IMG/VR virus record: IMGVR_UViG_3300043446_001708
Location: 1 to 35,965 of that record
Origin: a virus
Reading direction: 5' to 3' (one strand)
Length of the DNA stretch: 35,965 nucleotides
The number at the start of each line of letters is the position of its first letter. The stretch's first letter is position 1. Of the stretch, positions 30,172 to 35,267 are shown one piece after another. The position numbers were made by a program, and so were the translations under genes. A model generated the notes under the pieces. It saw nothing but the letters and a program-made list of their open reading frames with translations. It did no database searches and was not told the origin of the DNA.

Positions 30172-30588
30172 CTAGTCGTAATCTTGATTGTTCATCATGT
30201 CTTGAATATCTGCGGGGAATAACAGAAATCCTTTTGATGGGTTTTCTCCCCGCGCAAGGTCACGCTTCTGTAACACATGGTTGTTGAGGCGCAGATAGTT
30301 TTTCAGTCTTACGACAGACACCACAATGAACGATGATGGTGAGAACATGTATACCCACCATGTTGCGGTGGTTACATTTATCCCAGACTTTTTCCATTCT
30401 TTTCCGCGAGGGCATTGGTCTGTTTCGACAGCCATGCGTCCGTTGCGGTAGCGGTCAAACTTTACTTCGAATGACCCTGATGAGATTGCGTCTAGGAAAT
30501 CTTTGACGATGCTTTCGCCTGCTTCTCCATGTGCTAGGTCTTTTGTGAAGTCGTATTGGGGTATGTCGTAGCGTGGCTCGTATCCCAT
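30172..30588 (-). CDS. PD-(D/E)XK-like nuclease candidate
   Basis: A 138-residue protein with HGEAGESIVKDFLDAI (Glu25), then GSFEVKFDRYRNGRMAVETD (E41-V-K43, D45), followed by KEWKKSGINVTTATWWVYMF. An early Glu helix, an E-x-K strand and a W-x-x-S-G-x-x-x-T-x-A-x-W-W strand are typical of small phage PD-(D/E)XK proteins, probably DNA nucleases involved in recombination or host DNA degradation. Its ATG shares bases with the previous stop (TAATG). An exact GTCGTAAGAC copy lies in its codons (30306-30315). The assignment is by motif only. Confidence 0.65.
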   Translation of the reverse strand: MGYEPRYDIPQYDFTKDLAHGEAGESIVKDFLDAISSGSFEVKFDRYRNGRMAVETDQCPRGKEWKKSGINVTTATWWVYMFSPSSFIVVSVVRLKNYLRLNNHVLQKRDLARGENPSKGFLLFPADIQDMMNNQDYD

Positions 30589-30764
30589 TAGCGTTGGCTG
30601 TTCTGTTGGGCTTGTAAGCGCAGGTTTTCTGCCCGCAGATTTTCCACAACTTCTGTTTGATAGGCAATCAGTTCACCAAGTTTGGTGACTTGTTGATGTA
30701 CCTGTCGTAAGTCTTGTTCCATGCGTTGCATGATGACATCTAGGATGCCGACCATTTGGTTCAT
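30588..30764 (-). CDS. Small coiled-coil protein
   Basis: A 58-residue protein, one long helix with heptads (VGILDVIMQRMEQDLRQVHQ, then VENLRAENLRLQAQQ). The start at 30764 was chosen because its ATG overlaps the preceding stop (ATGA). It is probably an oligomeric adaptor or a small regulator with no catalytic part. It sits in the chain of tiny overlapping genes at 30588-32006. Confidence 0.6.
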   Translation of the reverse strand: MNQMVGILDVIMQRMEQDLRQVHQQVTKLGELIAYQTEVVENLRAENLRLQAQQNSQR

Positions 30765-30856
30765 CGGTTTCTCCAAATATCCCATAACACGATAGGTAAG
30801 CAAATTCCGATGGTGATGAAGCAGGCGATGAGGGTTTTCTTGTCTGTGCTACTCAT
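30761..30856 (-). CDS. 31-residue single-pass membrane peptide
   Basis: The peptide MSSTDKKTLIACFITIGICL, then PIVLWDIWRNR, is a single transmembrane helix with charged ends. It is coupled by ATGA overlaps at both ends, which makes a chance frame unlikely. It might be a small antiholin or another membrane regulator; nothing specific can be said. The last codons overlap the next gene's start. Confidence 0.55.
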   Translation of the reverse strand: MSSTDKKTLIACFITIGICLPIVLWDIWRNR

Positions 30857-31074
30857 AACACAACTCCTTGCGCTTGCAAATAATCCTGTACGGAGGGGGC
30901 ACAGCAATCCCAACAAATTTTCTTGCCGTAGCGAGGACATGCCAGCGCATGTAGTGCCCAAGTCTCCAAGCGTATTAGGTCTGCTTGTAGGCGTTCAATC
31001 TCATCGGCGGCTTCCGCATGACGATTGAACCTTGTCTGTGACAACCTCAAATACTTCACAATGTCGTCACTCAT
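30853..31074 (-). CDS. Small helical protein with Cys cluster
   Basis: A 73-residue protein: helical RLSQTRFNRHAEAADEIERL and QADLIRLETWALHAL, then ACPRYGKKICWDCCAPSVQD with four Cys that could bind zinc. The E-A-A-D-E-I-E-R-L helix is common in small phage proteins. The start is the ATG inside the 8-bp overlap ATGAGTGA with the previous gene's stop. The function is unknown. Confidence 0.62.
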   Translation of the reverse strand: MSDDIVKYLRLSQTRFNRHAEAADEIERLQADLIRLETWALHALACPRYGKKICWDCCAPSVQDYLQAQGVVL

Positions 31075-31390
31075 CGTCGCTCTCCATCCAGTCAGACATG
31101 GCTTCGTCCATGTTAAGTTTGATAATTGTCTGCTGAGAAGATTCATCTGGTTGGTAGGCACGGGCAATCGCACGGAACACAACCACAGGGTATGCGCCTT
31201 CATCGTTAAAGTGGATTTCTTCGGAACGGGAAATATCGGTCTTTGTCACAACAAACTTGTGTTTTGCCGCTTCACGCTCAACCGACCTATACAAGTCGTT
31301 TATCACAATAGCAACAAGGTCGGGCATGTCTCCCGATGAAGGGCTGACTACTGTTTCCACCGCAATAGTGCGAAGCAAATGCTCACTCAT
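31067..31390 (-). CDS. Unknown small protein
   Basis: A 107-residue protein, alpha/beta by pattern (MSEHLLRTIAVETVVSPSSG; PDLVAIVINDLYRSVEREAA; YPVVVFRAIARAYQPDESSQ), with an acidic end SDWMESDDE. The start overlaps the stop of the 56-residue gene before it by the same 8 bases (ATGAGTGA) used at its own end. No motif is recognised. It lies in the chain of tiny genes between the Cys-rich proteins and the coiled-coil gene. Confidence 0.65.
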   Translation of the reverse strand: MSEHLLRTIAVETVVSPSSGDMPDLVAIVINDLYRSVEREAAKHKFVVTKTDISRSEEIHFNDEGAYPVVVFRAIARAYQPDESSQQTIIKLNMDEAMSDWMESDDE

Positions 31391-31553
31391 CGTCGCTCTC
31401 CTCATCTTCGCCCATAGACCCGTCGCAATAATCACACGGCTCAATACTCGTCGAACGACAACGGCAACGCTGTTCTCGTTCGTATTGTTCCTCTGCCACG
31501 ATGTCGTAGTAATCGTCAGGTAAATCCCTATTATCTATAAATCTGCTTCTCAT
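31383..31553 (-). CDS. 56-residue acidic Cys-rich protein
   Basis: A very acidic small protein: RDLPDDYYDIVAEEQYEREQ, then RCRCRSTSIEPCDYCDGSMG and an EDEESDDE end. The C-x-C...C-x2-C set suggests one zinc site. AGAGGAAAAAG precedes the ATG, and ATGA overlap links it to the gene before. The C-terminal codons are in the 19-bp repeat shared with the end of the next gene. The function is unknown. Confidence 0.6.
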   Translation of the reverse strand: MRSRFIDNRDLPDDYYDIVAEEQYEREQRCRCRSTSIEPCDYCDGSMGEDEESDDE

Positions 31554-31726
31554 CTTTTTCCTCTGTCATATAACCACGCCTGATGACACATACAGGCGCA
31601 CTCTTTCACTAACTGTTGATGGTTCCATACAGCAAGCGCACGAACAACTGTCCCGCAGTGGTCGCACAACCCGATGGAACTTTTGGTGAATATCAAATCA
31701 ACTCTCGGTTGTTTTCGCTTTGCCAT
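31550..31726 (-). CDS. 58-residue probable zinc-binding protein
   Basis: A small basic protein: MAKRKQPRVDLIFTKSSIGL, then LCDHCGTVVRALAVWNHQQL, then VKECACMCHQAWLYDRGKR. The C-x2-C...H...C-x-C-x-C-H pattern looks like a treble-clef or ribbon zinc finger. AAAGGCGAAGA precedes the ATG. It overlaps the preceding gene by 29 bp and the next by 4 bp (ATGA). A DNA- or RNA-binding role is possible. Confidence 0.62.
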   Translation of the reverse strand: MAKRKQPRVDLIFTKSSIGLCDHCGTVVRALAVWNHQQLVKECACMCHQAWLYDRGKR

Positions 31727-32006
31727 TCTTCGCCTTTGTTGAAGCGCGGGTTGCAGTGTTCTTTGCCTGTGATGCCTTCACAAAACTGAGGATTGCTCCG
31801 TATCCTGGGGCGTTGCGGTCAGGTTCGATATGTGATGGATGCCATGACATCATCGCATACTCTCCGCAAAGCCATTCGTTGCGCACCATTGGAAAGAGAG
31901 CGAAGTCTCCGTCCTGTGCCGCGACTGGTGGCAGGCGACGACAGAAACCATGCTCGGTGTATTTATCGGTGAAGAACCATTTACAGTTTGAACAAACGGG
32001 AGCCAT
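31698..32006 (-). CDS. Small Cys-rich conserved protein
   Basis: A 102-residue protein. The N-terminus MAPVCSNCKWFFTDKYTEHG, then FCRRLPPVAAQDGD, and NEWLCGEYAM together give four Cys (C-x2-C...C...C), a common zinc-knuckle protein layout (C-x2-C-x-W-F...F-C-R-R-x-P-P...W-C-G-E) seen in many phages. The second half is helical, with a Lys-rich tail. Its ATG shares one base with the stop of the nuclease gene before it. The function is unknown; probably metal-binding. Confidence 0.7.
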   Translation of the reverse strand: MAPVCSNCKWFFTDKYTEHGFCRRLPPVAAQDGDFALFPMVRNEWLCGEYAMMSWHPSHIEPDRNAPGYGAILSFVKASQAKNTATRASTKAKNGKAKTTES

Positions 32007-32347
32007 CAGTAACCCACTTTTTTCAACAGGTCAATCATTGTTTCCAGTCGTAAGACCGCATACTGGTCGCCTGCGTCACCATATCCTGTGCGTTTGACGA
32101 CAAGGATGCCGTAGTCGGCGTTGGCGTTGGTGCGTTCCGTTTCAGTTTCTTTCAACCATCCTGAGAAGTCGTGTGCTTTCTTTGCTTTGCACTCAAACAC
32201 GAGAGGTCCACATCCTGTGATGTCACCTTTGTCTAGTGTGCCGTGAAGAGCGCGGCGTTCCGCATGGGGGAAGCCGTGTTCTTTCAACCAGCGCACGATG
32301 AGCGTCTCAAAGGCTGTGCCTTTTGCTCTACTTTTTGACACGCTCAT
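32006..32347 (-). CDS. Holliday-junction-resolvase-like PD-(D/E)XK nuclease
   Basis: A 113-residue protein: SRAKGTAFETLIVRWLKEHG (E14), ERRALHGTLDKGDITGCGP (D42), LVFECKAKKAHDFSGWLKET (E52-x-K54), then ILVVKRTGYGDAGDQY. E, D, E-x-K and a helix with a following V-V-K-R strand are the Hjc/phage resolvase arrangement. It should cut branched DNA formed by recombination, and it lies two genes after the annealing protein and exonuclease. GGAGGAG precedes the start, which overlaps the RHH gene by 20 bp. VRR-NUC relatives are the main alternative. Confidence 0.75.
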   Translation of the reverse strand: MSVSKSRAKGTAFETLIVRWLKEHGFPHAERRALHGTLDKGDITGCGPLVFECKAKKAHDFSGWLKETETERTNANADYGILVVKRTGYGDAGDQYAVLRLETMIDLLKKVGY

Positions 32348-32507
32348 ACTCCTCCGTGATGAGGTTGCGTATCAAGATGGACTTGCTACATCCTCGTAGT
32401 TGGGCAAGTTCTTCGATGCGTTGTGCCTGTGTTTCCGTGACTCTGAGGGTGAGGAACTTGGTAGACGACTCCTCTCCTGTGGGGTCTACGGTTCGTGGCG
32501 CGGTCAC
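32328..32507 (-). CDS. Ribbon-helix-helix DNA-binding protein
   Basis: A 59-residue protein from GTG 32507, overlapping the annealing-protein stop by four bases (GTGA). After a disordered start comes the ribbon KFLTLRVTETQAQRIEELAQ, then LRGCSKSILIRNLITEEYER. The ribbon-helix-helix pattern (beta strand, then L-x-x-R-G-x-S-K-S-x-L-I-R) is complete, so it should dimerise and bind DNA as MetJ/Arc/CopG proteins do. It is a plausible binder for one of the palindromes of this genome or an autoregulator of the recombination operon. It is easily missed because it is short and starts with GTG. Confidence 0.75.
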   Translation of the reverse strand: MTAPRTVDPTGEESSTKFLTLRVTETQAQRIEELAQLRGCSKSILIRNLITEEYERVKK

Positions 32508-33154
32508 TTCTCGTCCCTCATTGCCTTGAATGTGCTACGCAACACGGGCAGGTCGGACTGTCTCAACTTGCCGTTCTGCAGCCCTGACCTATCGATGACA
32601 TCTTCTGGGTACAATCCAGCGGCTACGACAGTCTTGTTGAACTTGTCTATCTGGTCTTGTGAGAGGGGTTTATCCGCGTCCTGCGGGCTTCTGACGGGCG
32701 TTGGCGCAGGTTTTGATGGTGTACCGCCCAGGTCTTCCCATTCGTTCTTTGTCCATAGTGCGAGGCAGATGCCGAAGCGCATGGCGGCGTTGCGAAGGAA
32801 GTCTGAGATGAGTTCTTTCACAATGTCTGGCTTGTTATGTGCCACGGAACCGACGCCGATGCGTGACACGCCATGCACGGTCAGGCGACCAGCCATGTGT
32901 GCCATGCCATTCTCCACACGATACGCAGGCAGACCATCGCTATCAAAAGCGACAGGTTCCCACGACCACAGCGGGTCAATCTCAATGAGTTGGCGAGTGA
33001 TGTCAGCGTGACCTACGAAGTCCAGCGTGATGCCACCCTTCGGAAGTTTGCCAACGATTGACGGGTCGGGTACTGCATACTTTTTCAGTACATCCAATAG
33101 TTGCTCTTTCATAGTGTCCCTTTCTTGGGTTGTTTGAATTGTGATGGTGTCCAT
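32504..33154 (-). CDS. Single-strand annealing protein, Rad52/Erf-like
   Basis: A 216-residue protein: LPKGGITLDFVGHADITRQL, EIDPLWSWEPVAFDSDGLP, AGRLTVHGVSRIGVGSVAHN, then ELISDFLRNAAMRFGICLAL W. This is the Rad52/ERF-type core: G-H-A-x-I-x-x-x-L, then W-x-W-E-P, G-x-L-T-x-x-G-V-x-R-x-G-V-G, and a terminal A-A-M-R-F-G helix. It anneals single strands during recombination-dependent replication and works with the exonuclease gene 2 bp upstream. There are two possible starts: 33154 with AAGGAG, and 33112, which has the AGAAAGGGACA ribosome-binding site used in the forward arm. Confidence 0.8.
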   Translation of the reverse strand: MDTITIQTTQERDTMKEQLLDVLKKYAVPDPSIVGKLPKGGITLDFVGHADITRQLIEIDPLWSWEPVAFDSDGLPAYRVENGMAHMAGRLTVHGVSRIGVGSVAHNKPDIVKELISDFLRNAAMRFGICLALWTKNEWEDLGGTPSKPAPTPVRSPQDADKPLSQDQIDKFNKTVVAAGLYPEDVIDRSGLQNGKLRQSDLPVLRSTFKAMRDEK

Positions 33155-33156
33155 TG

Positions 33157-34104
33157 TTATTCTCCTTTCAGTCGTAAGACACGACTGGTGCTTCGCTTCA
33201 TATATTTTTCTGCGACCTTTGGGTTCTCCGCCTGAAACCGTTTCACATCGAACGATTCACGACTGTAACCCTTCCATGTGGCAACGACATCACCGTTGAT
33301 AGTTGCCATCTCATAATGCCCGATGATTTCGCACAGTTCAGCCTTCAACTGATTCTCCAACTCTGCATAGGATTTCAGTTCAGACTTCACATGCTTCAGA
33401 CGGGTGATGAGGTCTGCGGCAGTGGCGGGAATTTCCTGCGCTTCTGGCACAGTCTTTTGATAGCGGGTTGTGATTGTCTCGTAGGAGTAGCGGATGCCAT
33501 CGGGGGTGACACCGAACTCAATGGCGGATAGCCAGCGTTCTACGGCGGCGATGTGTTCCACTACTTCCTCTGAGGTGACTTCCTGCTCATAGAGATGCAA
33601 GTCCATTGAAGGGTCGAACACTGCCCATGTCACCTTTGCGGCGTTCGCACAGATGGATTGTTGCACACCCTGGATACGCCAATAGTCGGGAAGTTTCCCT
33701 GACCATTCACGGGTCGTAGTTTTTACTTCAAGGATGTGGCGTTCTTCTTCGTTCCATCCGTCCAATGTGGCGATGAGGTGACAGCCATTGTCGTTGTCGT
33801 AGCAGAACAATTCTTCAGGGGTGATGAAGTTGATGCCAAGTCTGTCGCCCGCCCATTCAATGATGGTCGCTTCCAAACGGTTGCCTCGTTCCATTGCTTT
33901 GTTGGGTGGGATTGGTGTGGGGGCTACCCCTGACAACAGTTCGGCAGCATAAACATCTGCTGGTACGAACGGGTGCAGACCGTAGATTGCTGCGGCTGCT
34001 GACGCCGAAATTCTGCGGTTCCCTTCCTCATCTTGATACCGCTGGTTGAGCCATTCTTGGCTGCCGTGCGGCGCTTTGGGTATGCGATAACGCTTGTGTC
34101 CCAT
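33157..34104 (-). CDS. YqaJ/lambda-exonuclease-like recombination exonuclease
   Basis: A 315-residue protein from ATG 34104 (GGAAGGACAGG upstream); a further in-frame ATG 30 bases earlier lacks such a site. The YqaJ signature is visible: SASAAAAIYGLHPF, MERGNRLEATIIEWAGD, LIATLDGWNEE (D115), HILEVKTTTREWSGK (E126, K128), then YWRIQGVQQSICANAAKVTW (Q-x-Q). The C-terminal 100 residues hold a coiled coil. It degrades one strand of double-stranded DNA to feed the annealing protein. Together with SSB and the resolvase it forms a full recombination set. Confidence 0.87.
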   Translation of the reverse strand: MGHKRYRIPKAPHGSQEWLNQRYQDEEGNRRISASAAAAIYGLHPFVPADVYAAELLSGVAPTPIPPNKAMERGNRLEATIIEWAGDRLGINFITPEELFCYDNDNGCHLIATLDGWNEEERHILEVKTTTREWSGKLPDYWRIQGVQQSICANAAKVTWAVFDPSMDLHLYEQEVTSEEVVEHIAAVERWLSAIEFGVTPDGIRYSYETITTRYQKTVPEAQEIPATAADLITRLKHVKSELKSYAELENQLKAELCEIIGHYEMATINGDVVATWKGYSRESFDVKRFQAENPKVAEKYMKRSTSRVLRLKGE

Positions 34105-34158
34105 TTCCTGTCCTTCCGTTAGGTTGTGTATCACTCTACAGAATAGGGGACAGGTGTG

Positions 34159-34485
34159 TCAAGGATTTAGAAAGAAAGTTTCTCGTACCATTCCGACGGG
34201 AATATGGAAAGGGTGGATGCCGTCGCCATCACAGATGGTCTGCCAGAGGGTCACATGCCCCCGCTTGCCACCCTTCTTCTCTTCTGGGACAAGGAAGCCG
34301 ACAGAGGTGATGATGTATTCGCCACCATCGCTGTAATCGTCCAGGTCAAGCCAGCCTCCAACGCCTGCGTGAGCGTCAGCCCACTTGACAAGTACCAACG
34401 GGTATTGGGTTTTAGGCGGCGCGGGATTTGGTTTGGATGGCTTCGATGGTTCGATTGATGGTTTCGATTGCTTCGATGAGGGCAT
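34159..34485 (-). CDS. Conserved phage protein of unknown function
   Basis: A 108-residue protein. After a low-complexity Ser/Lys/Pro start (PSSKQSKPSIEPSKPSKP) comes a compact domain: YPLVLVKWADAHAGVGGWLD, DYSDGGEYIITSVGFLVPE, GHVTLWQTICDGDGIHPFHI, PVGMVRETFFL. The V-K-W-x-D-A-H...S-V-G-F-L-V...G-H-V-T-L...P-x-G-M-V-R order recurs in many uncharacterised phage proteins. GGAGGAGGAAC lies directly before the ATG. The odd N-terminus arises because it overlaps another frame (34412-34555). Confidence 0.75.
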   Translation of the reverse strand: MPSSKQSKPSIEPSKPSKPNPAPPKTQYPLVLVKWADAHAGVGGWLDLDDYSDGGEYIITSVGFLVPEEKKGGKRGHVTLWQTICDGDGIHPFHIPVGMVRETFFLNP

Positions 34486-34555
34486 GTTCCTCCTCCCCTC
34501 GCACTACTACTTTAGTCAGAAAATGTCGGATGGTGAGAAGTTGGCGAAGGGTCAT
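34412..34555 (-). CDS. 47-residue helical protein overlapping the next gene
   Basis: A frame MTLRQLLTIRHFLTKVVVRG, EEEHALIEAIETINRTIEAI, ending TKSRAA, overlaps the start of the gene at 34159-34485 by 74 bp in another frame. It has a regular amphipathic helix pattern with heptad Leu/Ile and good charge spacing, which suggests a real small protein. No ribosome-binding site is visible before its ATG. If real, the repetitive Ser-Lys-Pro start of the other protein is a by-product of this helix. Confidence 0.42.
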   Translation of the reverse strand: MTLRQLLTIRHFLTKVVVRGEEEHALIEAIETINRTIEAIQTKSRAA

Positions 34556-34605
34556 AGGGTTGATGACTATACATCGTCACGAACCGTCATACAAAAGTGC
34601 CACGA

Positions 34606-34839
34606 TTAGACTTTTGGTTTTGTTACCAATTCTTCAACATCACACAGGCGGCGTTCAATACGGTCAATTGCGTCACGCAACGATTTGCCGCCATTGTTTA
34701 TCAACTGCTCATGCACAAAGTCCACAGCAGTTTCCAATTTCTTTCCCCAACGCAGAACAGGGCTAAAAACAAACCTGTAGATGGCAGCCCATGCCGTGAC
34801 AACGGCTCCTGCCGTGATGCTCCATTGAACGGCGTTCAC
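34606..34839 (-). CDS. Membrane-anchored coiled-coil protein, lysis cassette candidate
   Basis: A 77-residue protein from GTG 34839, overlapping the previous stop (GTGA). It has a membrane segment near residues 7-25 (SITAGAVVTAWAAIYRFVF) followed by a charged helix (KKLETAVDFVHEQLINNGGK, SLRDAIDRIERRL). The N-G-G-K-S-L-R-D-A-I-D-R-I-E motif is familiar from actinophage membrane proteins near lysis genes. With the two other small membrane genes next to it, it may be a holin, antiholin or spanin-like component; which one is not clear. Confidence 0.6.
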   Translation of the reverse strand: MNAVQWSITAGAVVTAWAAIYRFVFSPVLRWGKKLETAVDFVHEQLINNGGKSLRDAIDRIERRLCDVEELVTKPKV

Positions 34840-34937
34840 GGCTGAACACTCTTGCCTAATTCCCAGATGGCGTACAGGATAGAGCCAACAAAGCCGATGC
34901 TCACTCCCATGAGGAATACTGCAATCAAACGAAACAT
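34836..34937 (-). CDS. 33-residue single-pass membrane peptide
   Basis: The start at 34937 is supported by GGGAGA seven bases upstream; earlier in-frame starts have none. The sequence MFRLIAVFLMGVSIGFVGSI, then LYAIWELGKSVQP, is one transmembrane helix with a short charged tail. It is GTGA-coupled to the next membrane gene. It is probably part of a holin/antiholin set or a membrane regulator of lysis. Confidence 0.6.
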   Translation of the reverse strand: MFRLIAVFLMGVSIGFVGSILYAIWELGKSVQP

Positions 34938-34959
34938 TGGTATCTCCCGTGCCATTGTT

Positions 34960-35017
34960 GGAACAAATGTTCGATAACAATAACACGGTTGCATAACCAC
35001 TGGCGAGATGCTATATT
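34960..35017 (+). promoter_or_regulatory. Forward promoter with LexA-type box
   Basis: TTGCAT (34989-34994), a 17-bp spacer, and TATATT (35012-35017) form a good forward-strand promoter, although all surrounding genes are on the reverse strand. GGAACAAATGTTCG (34960-34973), a LexA-type box with one mismatch, lies 15 bp upstream of the -35. The expected RNA start, near 35024, is the first base of the hairpin at 35024-35071. Confidence 0.5.
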
Positions 35018-35023
35018 GCTGTG

Positions 35024-35074
35024 ACCCCCTGATGCGGCGCACGGTCCCCTTTCCCTGCCGTATCGGGGGGTTTT
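35024..35074 (+). ncRNA. Candidate ~50-nt hairpin RNA, antisense to the membrane-gene intergenic region
   Basis: A 15-bp stem (35024-35038 with 35057-35071, two G-U pairs) with an 18-nt loop is followed by TTTT on the forward strand. With the promoter just upstream, the whole transcript would be one self-terminating hairpin. Read the other way it has no U-tract, so it would not stop the reverse-strand operon well. It could be an antisense or decoy RNA, or merely a terminator guarding the tail genes from stray transcription. Confidence 0.45.
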
Positions 35075-35075
35075 A

Positions 35076-35258
35076 CTATTCCGCCCCTCGTCCGAAAGAC
35101 GGGTCGTTGGGATTGAGCCAACGAATCAACGGCGGAAGCACAGCGACAACGCCAGCCTTCACGATTGCTTGCCAATTTGTTTCTCCAGCAAGAACAACTG
35201 CAAGTGCGGCGGCAAGAAATGCTCGAAGGTATGAACTGATAACGGGTGGGATTTTCAT
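35076..35258 (-). CDS. Small membrane protein, holin-like
   Basis: A 60-residue protein with two hydrophobic stretches (YLRAFLAAALAVVLAG, residues 10-25; IVKAGVVAVLPPLIRWL, residues 32-48) and a P-N-D-P-S-F-G-R-G end. Proteins with the pattern M-K-I-P-P...R-x-F-L-A...N-P-N-D-P-x-F-G-R-G recur in actinophages in lysis regions. It is likely to be a two-helix holin-like protein, the first of the small membrane genes after the junction-spanning tail gene. The hairpin at 35024-35071 lies just after its stop. Confidence 0.65.
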   Translation of the reverse strand: MKIPPVISSYLRAFLAAALAVVLAGETNWQAIVKAGVVAVLPPLIRWLNPNDPSFGRGAE

Positions 35259-35267
35259 GGTCGCTCC

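Noticed and set aside
32400-33011. 203-codon forward frame
   Set aside because: It lies opposite the annealing protein and RHH genes, both of which have clear family patterns.
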